Part shown: positions 43,162 to 52,619 of the stretch, in pieces | Layout of the letters: the number at the start of each line of letters is the position of its first letter | How positions within the stretch are numbered: position 1 is the stretch's first letter | Assembly (NCBI RefSeq): GCF_009755815.1 | Contig: NZ_WRPK01000013.1 | Location: forward strand, 124,001 to 188,000 | Direction: 5' to 3' | Origin: Flavisphingomonas formosensis | GTDB lineage: Bacteria > Pseudomonadota > Alphaproteobacteria > Sphingomonadales > Sphingomonadaceae | Length of the DNA: 64,000 nucleotides | Notes under the pieces: model-generated | What the model saw: the letters and a program-made list of their open reading frames with translations, nothing else | Databases searched by the model: none | Told to the model about the DNA's origin: nothing | Program-made: the position numbers and the translations under genes

Positions 43162-45198
43162 ATGACCCCGACCAAATTGCTTCTCGGACAGATCATCGTC
43201 GTCTTCGCGATCGCGCTGGCGGGCCTGTGGTTCGCTACACAATGGGCAGCGGCGGAATTGGCTTACCAGCCGGAGCTTGGCCCAGCCTGGTTTAGGTTCC
43301 TCGGTAGGCCGATCTACCATCCATGGGCGCTCTTTGGCTGGTGGTTCCACTTCGATGCCTATGCTCCGAAGGTCTTTGAAGAGGCCGGCGCGATCGCCGC
43401 CGCAAGCGGCTTTGCCGGGTGCGGCGCCGCGGTGTTCGGATCGCTATGGCGTGCTCGGCGGTGCCGGAACATCACTACCTATGGTTCGGCGCATTGGGCG
43501 TCGGCTGCGGACATCCGCCGCGCCGGCCTGTTCAAGGAGGCCGGTGTCTTCCTTGGGCGGTCTGGCCCAAAATTTCTTCGGCATGACGGCCCCGAGCACA
43601 TCATGGCGTTCGCGCCAACGCGGAGCGGCAAGGGTGTCGGACTCGTCGTGCCGACGCTGCTTGGCTGGACGGGCTCCGCAGTCATCCACGACATTAAGGG
43701 CGAGAACTGGCAGCTGACCGCAGGGTGGCGTCAGCGCTTCTCCCATTGCCTCCTCTTCAATCCGACCGACGCGCGATCGGCGCGCTACAATCCGCTGCTC
43801 GAAGTCCGCCGCGGCATCGACGAGGTCCGCGACGTCCAGAACATCGCCGATATCCTGGTCGATCCCGAAGGCGCGCTCGAACGCCGCAATCATTGGGAAA
43901 AGACGAGCCATTCGCTCCTGGTCGGCGCGATCCTCCACATTCTCTACGCCGAAGAGGAGAAGACGCTCGCGCGGGTCGCGTCCTTCCTTTCCGATCCGCA
44001 GCGCCCGTTCACCGCGACGTTGCGGCGCATGATGACCACCAACCACCTTGGCACGCCGGATGCGCCAGCGGTCCATCCGGTCGTCGCCTCGGCGGCGCGC
44101 GAGGTGCTCAACAAGTCCGAGAACGAGCGTTCGGGCGTGCTGTCGACCGCCATGTCCTTCCTCGGCCTCTACCGCGATCCGACCGTCGCTACCGTCACAT
44201 CCCGTTGCGATTGGCGCATTGCCGATCTCGTCGACGGTCGGTCGCCGGTCTCGCTCTATCTCGTCGTGCCGCCGTCGGACATCAGTCGCACCAAACCGCT
44301 GATCCGTCTCGTGCTCAACCAAATCGGCCGCCGGCTCACCGAACACCTGCACGCGGAAAACGGCGCGAACGCTGCCGCCCGGCACAAGCTGCTCATGATG
44401 CTCGATGAGTTTCCGGCGCTCGGGCGGCTGGATTTCTTCGAGACCAGCCTCGCGTTTCTCGCCGGCTATGGCGTCCGCGCCTTCCTGATCGCGCAGAGTC
44501 TCAACCAAATCGAAAAGGCCTATGGCGAGCACAACGCCATCCTCGACAATTGCCATGTCCGCATCGCGTTCGCGACTAATGACGAGCGAACCGCCAAGCG
44601 CATTTCCGATGCTCTAGGGACCGCGACTGAGCAGCGCGCGATGCGCAACTATGCCGGGCATCGGCTCGCACCGTGGCTCGCGCATGTCATGGTCAGCCGG
44701 CAGGAGACCGCCCGCGCTCTTTTGACCCCGGGCGAGGTGATGCAGCTTCCGCCGACCGACGAGTTGGTTCTCGTCGCCGGAACCCCGCCGATCCGCGCCG
44801 CCAAGCTGCGCTACTACGAGGACAGCACATTCAAGGCGCGCGTCCTGCCGCCGCCAGCGCTCGACGATGGCGACTATGCCGATCGACCGGCATCGCGGCG
44901 GGACGATTGGGCCGGCATCGTTCGCGGTATCGACCAGCGGCTCGGTGTCGTCGGTCAGGACGATGGCGATGATGTGGGCGGCGCGCTCGAACAGGCCCGT
45001 CACCCGGCGCACGAGATCGAGCCGGTCAAAACGGCTGAGGCGGAGATCGTGGATCCGCTTGGCCTTGGCGAGGACGATGGCGACCAGGCAGCCGAACGGC
45101 GGGCGATGGACCGCGTGCAAGCGCTGAGCACCGCCCGGACGGTCTGCGGCTTCGACGCCGCCACCGGCCAGCCTGACGACTTGCAGTTGGGATTCTGA
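43162..45198 (+). CDS. traG: Conjugal transfer coupling protein TraG (VirD4-like)
   Basis: A 678-residue type IV coupling protein. Two N-terminal membrane segments (LLGQIIVVFAIALAGLWFA and around residue 80) precede Walker A in AFAPTRSGKGVGLVVPTLL and Walker B in KLLMMLDEFPALGRLDF. It links the relaxosome to the secretion channel at the inner membrane. ATG at 43162 follows GGAGG; a GTG 6 codons upstream is less likely. It opens the traG-trb run, in which most genes overlap. Confidence 0.96.
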   Translation: MTPTKLLLGQIIVVFAIALAGLWFATQWAAAELAYQPELGPAWFRFLGRPIYHPWALFGWWFHFDAYAPKVFEEAGAIAAASGFAGCGAAVFGSLWRARRCRNITTYGSAHWASAADIRRAGLFKEAGVFLGRSGPKFLRHDGPEHIMAFAPTRSGKGVGLVVPTLLGWTGSAVIHDIKGENWQLTAGWRQRFSHCLLFNPTDARSARYNPLLEVRRGIDEVRDVQNIADILVDPEGALERRNHWEKTSHSLLVGAILHILYAEEEKTLARVASFLSDPQRPFTATLRRMMTTNHLGTPDAPAVHPVVASAAREVLNKSENERSGVLSTAMSFLGLYRDPTVATVTSRCDWRIADLVDGRSPVSLYLVVPPSDISRTKPLIRLVLNQIGRRLTEHLHAENGANAAARHKLLMMLDEFPALGRLDFFETSLAFLAGYGVRAFLIAQSLNQIEKAYGEHNAILDNCHVRIAFATNDERTAKRISDALGTATEQRAMRNYAGHRLAPWLAHVMVSRQETARALLTPGEVMQLPPTDELVLVAGTPPIRAAKLRYYEDSTFKARVLPPPALDDGDYADRPASRRDDWAGIVRGIDQRLGVVGQDDGDDVGGALEQARHPAHEIEPVKTAEAEIVDPLGLGEDDGDQAAERRAMDRVQALSTARTVCGFDAATGQPDDLQLGF

Positions 45199-45200
45199 CC

Positions 45201-45614
45201 GTGGAGAAGATCCGCCATCAGCTCTTCCTGCCAAAGCCGATCAGCGACCGTCTCGAAGCGCTCGCTGCCAAGCCCGGCGCTTCCAAATCGGCGATCCTCA
45301 CCGATGCCGTGACAGCCTGGTTGAACCGGCGCGGCGCATCCGAGCTTGAGGATCGGTTTGGTCTGCGGCTGGATCGCATGACCGCCGCGATCGGCCGGCT
45401 TGAGCGCGATGGTCATATCCAGCTCGAAACGCTGGCCCTGTTCGTCCGCTATGAATTGGCGATCCAGGCTCCGCTCGCCGAGAACGATCAGGCGGGCCGT
45501 GCCATGGCTGCCAAGCGGTTCGAAGCCTTCGTCGCCCAAGTTGGACGGCAGATCGCGGCGGGTCGCCGGACGCTATCTGATGCGTTCAGCGCTGGCATGG
45601 AGCCCGGCCAATGA
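45201..45614 (+). CDS. CopG/ribbon-helix-helix family protein
   Basis: A 137-residue protein. The N-terminus KIRHQLFLPKPISDRLEALAAKPGASKSAILTDAVTAWLNRR has the strand-helix-helix pattern of CopG-type DNA-binding proteins. GTG start 2 bases after traG; its stop overlaps trbB (ATGA). Such a gene between traG and trbB is usual in alpha-proteobacterial Trb regions. It could regulate the tra/trb transcript or bind oriT. Confidence 0.88.
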   Translation: MEKIRHQLFLPKPISDRLEALAAKPGASKSAILTDAVTAWLNRRGASELEDRFGLRLDRMTAAIGRLERDGHIQLETLALFVRYELAIQAPLAENDQAGRAMAAKRFEAFVAQVGRQIAAGRRTLSDAFSAGMEPGQ

Positions 45615-46600
45615 CCGCCGGTGTCTCCGCCGACCGCCGGCGCGCGATGCTGCGCACGGCGATGGGGCCGGCCATCGCCGAAGCCCTTTCCGATCCGCGC
45701 GTCATCGAGATCATGGTCAACCCGGACGGAGCATTGCGGCTCGACCGGCTCGGTGAAGGCCGGTCCGATACTGGCGTCCGCATGGACACCGCTCAGGTCG
45801 AGCGCATCATCCGACTGGTCGCCTCGCACGCGCGCGCTGAAGTTCATGGCGATGCGCCGATCGTGTCGGCAGAACTGCCGCCCCATATCGAGGGTCGCGC
45901 CGGCGAGCGCTTCGAAGGCGTGCTTCCGCCGGTCTCGACCGCGCCCTGCTTTTCGATCCGCAAGCCGGCGGAGCGACTATACAGCCTCGACGACTATGTG
46001 ACCGACGGCATCATGGGCCAAGCCGCCGCCGATCGGCTGAAAGCCTGCGTCACCCAGCGTTACAACATCCTCGTGGCCGGCGGCACCAGCTCCGGCAAGA
46101 CGACGCTCGCCAACGCGCTGCTTGCCGAAATGGCATGGGTCGACGAGCGCGTTATCCTGATCGAGGACACGCGCGAGTTGCAGAGCCCGGCGGACGACAC
46201 TGTCGCGCTGCGCACGCGGCCCGGCATCGTCACCATGGCTGATTTGGTCCGCTCGACACTGCGCCTGCGTCCCGATCGCATCATCGTCGGTGAGATCCGC
46301 GGTCCAGAGGCCCTCGACATGCTCAAGGCATGGAACACCGGGCACCCCGGCGGCATCGCCACTGTCCACGCGAACAGTGCGATGTCGGCACTCTACCGGA
46401 TCGAAGGCCTCGTGCAGGAAGCCGTGGTCACGGTGCCCCGCCGGCTGATCGCCGAAGCGATCGACATCATCGTCTTCATCTCCGGCCGCGGTCTCCATCG
46501 CCGCATCGCCAGCATCGCGCGCGTCGCCGGGCTCGATCCCGACACCGGCAGCTACGCGCTCGCCGACCTTCTCAACCCAGCCAACCCCCAAGGAGAATGA
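45611..46600 (+). CDS. trbB: TrbB, VirB11-like conjugation ATPase
   Basis: A 329-residue secretion ATPase with Walker A in LVAGGTSSGKTTLANALL, an Asp box (ERVILIEDTRELQ), Walker B-type LRPDRIIVGEIRGPEAL, and the His box HPGGIATVHANSA. It forms a hexamer at the inner-membrane base of the mating channel and powers pilus assembly or substrate transfer. Start overlaps the CopG-like stop. Confidence 0.97.
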   Translation: MTAGVSADRRRAMLRTAMGPAIAEALSDPRVIEIMVNPDGALRLDRLGEGRSDTGVRMDTAQVERIIRLVASHARAEVHGDAPIVSAELPPHIEGRAGERFEGVLPPVSTAPCFSIRKPAERLYSLDDYVTDGIMGQAAADRLKACVTQRYNILVAGGTSSGKTTLANALLAEMAWVDERVILIEDTRELQSPADDTVALRTRPGIVTMADLVRSTLRLRPDRIIVGEIRGPEALDMLKAWNTGHPGGIATVHANSAMSALYRIEGLVQEAVVTVPRRLIAEAIDIIVFISGRGLHRRIASIARVAGLDPDTGSYALADLLNPANPQGE

Positions 46601-46602
46601 CC

Positions 46603-46938
46603 ATGCAGCTTGCCAGAATTCCGTCTCGCGGATCGACCTTCCTCGTCGGCGCCGCCGTCGGCCTGTCACTTGCCATCGGCAACAGCGCCCAGGCGGCCGG
46701 CTCGGGCATGCCCTGGGAGCAGCCGCTCCAGCAGGTGCTCGAATCGATCCAGGGGCCGGTCGCCAAGATCGTCGCCGTTATCGTCATCATCGTCACCGGC
46801 CTGACGCTGGCATTCGGCGAGAGCAGCGGCGGCTTCCGGCGGCTGATCCAGATCGTCTTCGGCCTGTCGATCGCGTTCGCAGCGTCGAGTTTCTTCCTCA
46901 GCTTCTTCAGCTTTGGCGGCGGAGCGCTGATCGCGTGA
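46603..46938 (+). CDS. trbC: TrbC, conjugative pilin (VirB2-like)
   Basis: A 111-residue pilin precursor: long signal region (FLVGAAVGLSLAIGNSAQA), then a core of two hydrophobic helices (VAKIVAVIVIIVTGLTLAF, IQIVFGLSIAFAASSFFLSF). The ATG at 46603 has AGGAG at 7 bases; the ATG at 46597 is too close to it. TrbC is the substrate of the TraF peptidase encoded at 31999. Overlaps trbD (GTGA). Confidence 0.93.
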   Translation: MQLARIPSRGSTFLVGAAVGLSLAIGNSAQAAGSGMPWEQPLQQVLESIQGPVAKIVAVIVIIVTGLTLAFGESSGGFRRLIQIVFGLSIAFAASSFFLSFFSFGGGALIA

Positions 46939-47207
46939 TCGGGACCGGTCAGCACCTCGAAGGCTTCGAGGCTCCCATCCACGGGAGCCTGGGCTCGCCG
47001 ATCCTGCTCGGCGGCGCGCCGCGCGGGATCGCGATCGTCAACGGGACGATCGCGGCAGCGGTAGGCCTCGGCCTCCAGCAGTGGCTGACCGGCCTCGTGC
47101 TGTGGGCGGTCGGGCACAGCATCGCCGTGTTCGCCGCCCGCCGCGATCCCGATTTCGCGCCCGTCCTGCTCCGCCACATCCGCCAGAAGGGCTATCTCGC
47201 GTGCTAA
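46935..47207 (+). CDS. trbD: TrbD, VirB3-like channel protein
   Basis: A 90-residue small membrane protein with the TrbD/VirB3 pattern: GFEAPIHGSLGSPILLGGAPRGIAI, one or two hydrophobic segments, then FAARRDPDFAPVLLRHIRQKGYL. GTG start overlapping the trbC stop. It accompanies TrbE in the inner membrane complex. Confidence 0.93.
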   Translation: MIGTGQHLEGFEAPIHGSLGSPILLGGAPRGIAIVNGTIAAAVGLGLQQWLTGLVLWAVGHSIAVFAARRDPDFAPVLLRHIRQKGYLAC

Positions 47208-49639
47208 ATCTCGCCGAATATCGTCATCGGTCCGACCGGCTGGCGGACCATCTTCCCTGGGCCGCGCTCATCGCCCCCGGCGTCGTCCTCAACAAGGACG
47301 GCAGCTTCCAGCGAACCTTCCACTTCCGCGGGCCCGATCTCGAATCCGCCACCGAGGGCGAGTTGATCTCGGCCTGCGCGCGAGCGAACAATGTGCTGAA
47401 GCGGTTCGGCACCGGATGGGCCTTGTTCTTCGATGCCGAGCGGCGCGAGGCGACCGCCTATCCCGACAGCGACTTTCCCGACGGCGCATCGTGGCTGATC
47501 GATCAGGAGCGGCGCGCAACCTTTCTCGGCGAAGGCGAGCATTTCGAGAGCCGCTACCATCTCACCCTGACCTGGCTGCCGACGCCGGACAATGCCGACG
47601 CGGCGGGCCGGTCGCTGGTCGACCGACCCGATGCGGACAAGGGCCGCGACTGGCGTAGCGCGCTTGCGAGCTTCGTCGCCGAGAGCGACCGCGCGCTCGA
47701 CCTGTTCGCGAGCTTCATGCCCGAGGTCCGCGCGCTCGACGACGGCGAGACGCTGACCTTCCTGCACGGCACGATCTCGACACGGCCCCATCGAGTCGCA
47801 GTCCCTGACACGCCGATCTATCTCGACGCGCTCCTCGCCGACACGGCGCTGACCGGCGGGCTCGAGCCGCGGCTTGGCGACACGCATGTCCGGACGCTGA
47901 CCGTGCTCGGCTTTCCGAGCATGAGCCGACCGGGCATCCTCGACGCGCTCAACCATCAGGACTTTGCCTATCGCTGGGTCACGCGTTTCATCGCGCTCGA
48001 CAAGAGCGACGCGACCAAGGCGCTGACGAGGCTGCGTCGCCAGTGGTTCAACAAGCGCAAGTCGATCACCGCGCTGCTGCGGGAGATCATGTACAACCAG
48101 CCCTCGCAGCTGCTCGACACCGATGCCGACAATAAGGCGGTCGATGCCGACCTCGCGCTTCAGGTGCTCGGCGGCGACCATGTCGCGTTCGGCTATCTGA
48201 CCACGACCATCACGGTGACCGACACAGATCGCGGCCGGGTCGAGGACAAGGTCCGGCAGGTCGAGCGGATCGTCAACGGGCTCGGCTTCACGACGATCCG
48301 CGAGGGCGTCAACGCGGTCGAGGCATGGCTGTCGTCATTGCCCGGACAGACCTACGCCAATGTCCGGCAACCGCTGGTCCACACGCTCAACCTCGCACAT
48401 CTGATGCCGCTCTCGTCGGTCTGGGCGGGACCCACCCGAAACGCGCACCTCGACGGACCGCCGCTGCTCCATGCCAGCACGGCGGGATCGACGCCGTTCC
48501 GGCTGTCGACGCATGTCGGCGATGTCGGGCACATGCTGGTCGTAGGACCGACCGGCGCCGGCAAGTCGGTGCTGCTCGCGCTGATCGCGCTCCAGTTCCG
48601 GCGCTACGCCGACAGCCAGGTCTACATCTTCGACAAGGGTTTCTCGGCCCGCGCCGCGGTGCTGGCGATGGGCGGCGCGCACCATGCGCTCGGCCTTGGC
48701 GCCGATGCCGGCGAAACGCTGGCGTTCCAACCACTGCGCCGGATCGAGGATGCCACCGAGCGGAGCTGGGCGGCCGAATGGATCGCGGCGCTGCTGGCGC
48801 ACGAGAAGGTCTCGGTCACACCAGAGGTGAAGGACGCGGTCTGGTCTGCGCTCGGCAGCCTCGGATCCGCCCCGCCGGAAGAGCGAACGCTGACCGGTCT
48901 CGCTCTGCTGTTGCAGTCCAACGCGCTGCGCACCGCGCTCAGCGCTTACACGCTCGACGGTCCCTATGGCCGGCTGCTCGACGCCGCCGAACAGCATCTC
49001 GCCTTCGCCGACGTCCAATGCTTCGAGACCGAGGCACTGATGGGCCAGACCGGCGTGGTGGCGCCGGTGCTGACCTATCTATTCCACCGGCTGGAAGAAC
49101 GGTTCGACGGCCGGCCGACGCTGCTAATCCTCGACGAGGCCTGGATCTTCCTCGACCATCCGCTCTTCGCGGCGCGCATCCGCGAATGGCTGAAGGTGCT
49201 CCGCAAGAAGAATGTTGCGGTCTTGTTCGCGACCCAGAGCCTCGCCGATATCGCGTCGAGCAGCATTGCCCCGGCCATAATCGAGAGCTGCCCGCAGCGC
49301 ATCCTGCTGCCCAACGATCGCGCCATCGAGCCGCAGAGCCGCGAGGCCTATGAGCGGTTTGGGCTCAACGACCGCCAGATCGAGCTGGTCAGCCGCGCGA
49401 CCCCCAAACGGCAATATTACCTCCAGTCCGCGCGCGGCAACCGGCTGTTCGAGCTTGGGCTCGGACCGATCGCGCTGGCGCTGTGCGGCGCCTCCGACCC
49501 CGTCACGCAAGCGCGCATCGACACGATGATCGCCGAGGGCGGCCAGGCGGAATTCGCCGCCCGCTTCCTCGCCGGCACCGGCCTCGAATGGGCCGCCGAG
49601 CTTCTCGCCAATTTTCCCGCCCCCCAAGCACAGGAGTAA
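47201..49639 (+). CDS. trbE: TrbE, VirB4-like conjugation ATPase
   Basis: An 812-residue ATPase, normal for TrbE. N-terminal CagE/VirB4 domain (EYRHRSDRLADHLPWAALIAPGVVL), Walker A in LVVGPTGAGKSVLLALIA, Walker B in PTLLILDEAWIFLDHPLF, and the C-terminal AIIESCPQRILLPN and LVSRATPKRQYY motifs. GTG start at 47201 overlaps the trbD stop by seven bases. Energises pilus biogenesis and DNA transfer. Confidence 0.97.
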   Translation: MLNLAEYRHRSDRLADHLPWAALIAPGVVLNKDGSFQRTFHFRGPDLESATEGELISACARANNVLKRFGTGWALFFDAERREATAYPDSDFPDGASWLIDQERRATFLGEGEHFESRYHLTLTWLPTPDNADAAGRSLVDRPDADKGRDWRSALASFVAESDRALDLFASFMPEVRALDDGETLTFLHGTISTRPHRVAVPDTPIYLDALLADTALTGGLEPRLGDTHVRTLTVLGFPSMSRPGILDALNHQDFAYRWVTRFIALDKSDATKALTRLRRQWFNKRKSITALLREIMYNQPSQLLDTDADNKAVDADLALQVLGGDHVAFGYLTTTITVTDTDRGRVEDKVRQVERIVNGLGFTTIREGVNAVEAWLSSLPGQTYANVRQPLVHTLNLAHLMPLSSVWAGPTRNAHLDGPPLLHASTAGSTPFRLSTHVGDVGHMLVVGPTGAGKSVLLALIALQFRRYADSQVYIFDKGFSARAAVLAMGGAHHALGLGADAGETLAFQPLRRIEDATERSWAAEWIAALLAHEKVSVTPEVKDAVWSALGSLGSAPPEERTLTGLALLLQSNALRTALSAYTLDGPYGRLLDAAEQHLAFADVQCFETEALMGQTGVVAPVLTYLFHRLEERFDGRPTLLILDEAWIFLDHPLFAARIREWLKVLRKKNVAVLFATQSLADIASSSIAPAIIESCPQRILLPNDRAIEPQSREAYERFGLNDRQIELVSRATPKRQYYLQSARGNRLFELGLGPIALALCGASDPVTQARIDTMIAEGGQAEFAARFLAGTGLEWAAELLANFPAPQAQE

Positions 49640-49643
49640 TGTG

Positions 49644-50390
49644 ATGCGTTTCCTCACCCGCAAATGTCTGATCGCGAGCGCGCTCGGCCTCGGCACCGCC
49701 GGCTCGCTGGCGATCGGCCTGACCATGACCAGCACGCCTGCGCACGCGCAGCTGACCGTGTTCGATCCAGGCAACTACAGCCAGAACATTCTGACCGCTG
49801 CCCGCACGCTCCAGCAGATCAACAATCAGATTCAATCGCTGCAGAACGAAGCGAACATGCTGATCAATCAGGCCAAGAACCTGACCAGGATCGACTTCCC
49901 GGAATTGCAGGCGCTGACCCAGACGCTCCAGCAGGTCGACCGGCTAATGGGCCAGGCGCAGGGCATCCAGTTTCAGGTGTCCGGCCTCGATCAACGGTTC
50001 CGCCAGCTCTTCCCGCAGAGCTTCGGGCAGGCACTCAGCACCAACGACCAGGTCATCGCCGCTCGCACGCGGCTGGACACCAGCATGTCCGCCTACCAGC
50101 ACACGATGACGGTGCAGGCGCAGATCGCCGAGAACGTCGCGGCCGATACGCAGGCATTGTCCGCGATCGTCGCCAAGAGTCAGGGCGCCGAAGGGTCGCT
50201 GCAGGCGCAGCAGGCCACCAACCAACTGCTCGCACTGACCGCCAAGCAGCAGTTCCAGATCCAGAACATGATGGCCGCGCAATACCGCGCCGAGGCGATC
50301 GAGCGGGCGCGCCAAGGTCAGGCCGAGATCGACGCGCGCGCGGCGGCCAAACGATTCCTCGGCTCCGGCACGGCCTACACGCCCCAGTAG
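49644..50390 (+). CDS. trbJ: TrbJ, VirB5-like pilus-associated protein
   Basis: A 248-residue exported protein. The signal peptide ends near STPAHAQ, then TVFDPGNYSQNILTAARTLQQINNQIQSL begins the coiled, glutamine-rich body typical of TrbJ/VirB5. ATG at 49644 is preferred (AGGAG at 7 bases). The C-terminus is alanine/arginine-rich. No trbK-type entry-exclusion gene is found in the 118-base gap that follows. Confidence 0.94.
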   Translation: MRFLTRKCLIASALGLGTAGSLAIGLTMTSTPAHAQLTVFDPGNYSQNILTAARTLQQINNQIQSLQNEANMLINQAKNLTRIDFPELQALTQTLQQVDRLMGQAQGIQFQVSGLDQRFRQLFPQSFGQALSTNDQVIAARTRLDTSMSAYQHTMTVQAQIAENVAADTQALSAIVAKSQGAEGSLQAQQATNQLLALTAKQQFQIQNMMAAQYRAEAIERARQGQAEIDARAAAKRFLGSGTAYTPQ

Positions 50391-50508
50391 CGCCGCCGGT
50401 CAGGGGCGACGGCGGTCCCGCCTCCCGTCGTCGTCCGCCGCGGGGCGGGGTTTCGCTCCCCCGGTCCCGCCTCGCGGCATCTGTTCATCTTTTCAGGACA
50501 CCGCCAAC

Positions 50509-51810
50509 GTGAACGACCTCAACGTCATCGACCGCTTCATGCAGGCTTTCATCCGCTACATCGACAGCGGATTCGGGCTGCTCGGCGGCGACGTCCACTT
50601 CCTGACCGTGACGCTGATCGGGATCGACATCACGCTGGCCGGCCTGTTCTGGGCGATGGGCGGTGACGACAACGTCATCGGCCGGTTCATCAAGAAGATC
50701 CTCTATATCGGCGCGTTCGCGTTCATCCTGAACAGCTTCTCGACGCTGGCCGACATCATCTTCCGTTCGTTTACGGCCGCCGGCCTCACGGCGGGCGGCG
50801 GCGGAATGACGGCCGACGACCTGCTCAAGCCAGGGCGGCTTGCGGGCGTCGGCTTTTCGGCCGCGTGGCCTCTTCTTCAACAGATATCCGACCTCACAGG
50901 CCCGATCGCCTTCTTCACGAACTTCGCGACGATCGCGGTGCTGTTCCTCGCCTGGGCGCTGACCATAATCACCTTCTTCGTGTTGGCCGTGCAGGTCTTC
51001 GTCACGATCATCGAGTTCAAGCTGACCTCGCTGGCCGGATTCATCCTCGTCCCGTTCGCACTCTGGAATCGCACCAGCTTCCTCGCCGAGCGCGTGCTTG
51101 GCAACGTCGTCAGCTCGGGCATCAAGGTGATGGTGCTCGCCGTCATCATCGGCATCAGTTCGAACTTCTTCACCGAGTTCGCGACGGCCGGTCAGGGCGA
51201 ACCGGACCTGGCGGCCGCCGCGAGCCTGCTTCTCGCTTCGCTGACATTGTTCGGCCTCGGCATCTTCGGTCCCGGCATCGCGTCGGGCCTCGTTGCCGGC
51301 GCACCCCAACTCGGCGCTGGCGCAGCGCTCGGCACGACGGTCGGTGCGGCGGGCATAACGATGCTCGCCGGTAGCGCGGCTGTCGGTGGCGCGCGCATGC
51401 TCGGCGGTGCTGCGCTCGGCGCTGTCCGCGCCGGCACGTCGATGGGATCAGCGGCGTCGACCGCCTACACGCTCGGCAAGGAGACCGCGCCCGCGCCTAC
51501 CAAGTCCGCTGGTCTTGGCGGCGTCGCGCGAGCCGCCGGCAACGCAGCACGCGATCGCGCATCTTCCGCGCTCGGATTGGGCGAGGCCGCGTCCCAAGGC
51601 CGCGCGGCGGCATGGAATGCGCTCAATCGCACGGGCGGCAATGACGCCGCCCAACCCGCCAGCAATGACGGCGCGCCCGGATGGGCACGCGCCATGCGCA
51701 ACCAGCAGACCGCCCGCCATCACCGCCAGATCGCGCTGCACACCCTTCAGCAGGGCGACCGCGGCGGCGGCTCCGCCACACCCGATATCAAGGAAAGGGA
51801 TGACCGATGA
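50509..51810 (+). CDS. trbL: TrbL, VirB6-like inner-membrane protein
   Basis: A 433-residue polytopic protein: N-terminal NVIDRFMQAFIRYIDSGFGLL, then several membrane segments (FLTVTLIGIDITLAGLFWAM, VLFLAWALTIITFFVLAVQ, MVLAVIIGISSNFF) and a low-complexity Ala/Gly-rich tail. GTG start. It forms part of the inner-membrane translocation pore. The overlap with trbF (ATGA) continues the operon. Confidence 0.95.
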   Translation: MNDLNVIDRFMQAFIRYIDSGFGLLGGDVHFLTVTLIGIDITLAGLFWAMGGDDNVIGRFIKKILYIGAFAFILNSFSTLADIIFRSFTAAGLTAGGGGMTADDLLKPGRLAGVGFSAAWPLLQQISDLTGPIAFFTNFATIAVLFLAWALTIITFFVLAVQVFVTIIEFKLTSLAGFILVPFALWNRTSFLAERVLGNVVSSGIKVMVLAVIIGISSNFFTEFATAGQGEPDLAAAASLLLASLTLFGLGIFGPGIASGLVAGAPQLGAGAALGTTVGAAGITMLAGSAAVGGARMLGGAALGAVRAGTSMGSAASTAYTLGKETAPAPTKSAGLGGVARAAGNAARDRASSALGLGEAASQGRAAAWNALNRTGGNDAAQPASNDGAPGWARAMRNQQTARHHRQIALHTLQQGDRGGGSATPDIKERDDR

Positions 51811-52619
51811 TCTTCAAACGCGCCGTCCAGCGCTATGGACGAACCCCCGAACCGGAGACGCCCTACCAGCGTGCCGGGCAGCTCTGGGACGACCGCATCG
51901 GCTCGGCTCGCGTGCAGGCCCGCAACTGGCGGCTGATGGCGTTCGGCTGTCTCGCGCTGACGACCGGCCTGTCGGGCGGTCTCGTCTGGCAGTCGATGCA
52001 GAGCCGGGTGACGCCCTATGTCGTCGAGGTGGACAGGCTCGGCGAGGCCCGGGCCGTCACCGAAGCCGAGGCCGGCTACCATCCGACCGATCCGCAGATC
52101 GCGTGGCACCTCTCGAGGTTCATCGCCAATGTCCGCGGCCGATCGCTCGATCCGGTGCTGGTGCGGCAGGACTGGCTCGAGGCCTACGACTTCACCACCA
52201 AGCGCGGCAGCCAGTTTCTCGGTGATTATGCGCGGAGCGCCGATCCTTTCGCTGACATCGGCGAACGCACGGTGTCGGTGCAGGTCACCAGCGTGGTGCG
52301 CGCATCCGACCGCTCGTTCCAGGTCAAGTGGGCCGAGATCGCCTATGAGCGCGGCAACCAGACTGGCACGTCGCGCTGGACCGCGATCCTCACGGTCGTG
52401 CTCAAGCCGCCCAGCGACGCCGACACGCTCCGCCGCAACCCGCTCGGCGTCTATGTCGACGCGATCGACTGGAGCCGCGAGCTCGATCCGCCGACCCCGC
52501 CGAAACCCGCTCCGGCGCCGCCGCCCGCCCAGACAGCCCCGGCCGCCGTGCCGCTCGGCTCGCCCCTCGATCCCAATCTCGCTGCATCGGCGCAGCCCAA
52601 TCCGGAGCCCCGTCCATGA
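51807..52619 (+). CDS. trbF: TrbF, VirB8-like protein
   Basis: A 270-residue bitopic protein. RAVQRYGRTPEPETPYQRAGQLWDDRIGSARVQARNWR precedes a single membrane helix around residues 45-65, and the periplasmic domain has YVVEVDRLGEARAV and DFTTKRGSQFLGDYA. The C-terminus is proline-rich. VirB8 proteins nucleate the channel. Overlaps trbL and trbG by four bases on each side. Confidence 0.95.
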   Translation: MIFKRAVQRYGRTPEPETPYQRAGQLWDDRIGSARVQARNWRLMAFGCLALTTGLSGGLVWQSMQSRVTPYVVEVDRLGEARAVTEAEAGYHPTDPQIAWHLSRFIANVRGRSLDPVLVRQDWLEAYDFTTKRGSQFLGDYARSADPFADIGERTVSVQVTSVVRASDRSFQVKWAEIAYERGNQTGTSRWTAILTVVLKPPSDADTLRRNPLGVYVDAIDWSRELDPPTPPKPAPAPPPAQTAPAAVPLGSPLDPNLAASAQPNPEPRP

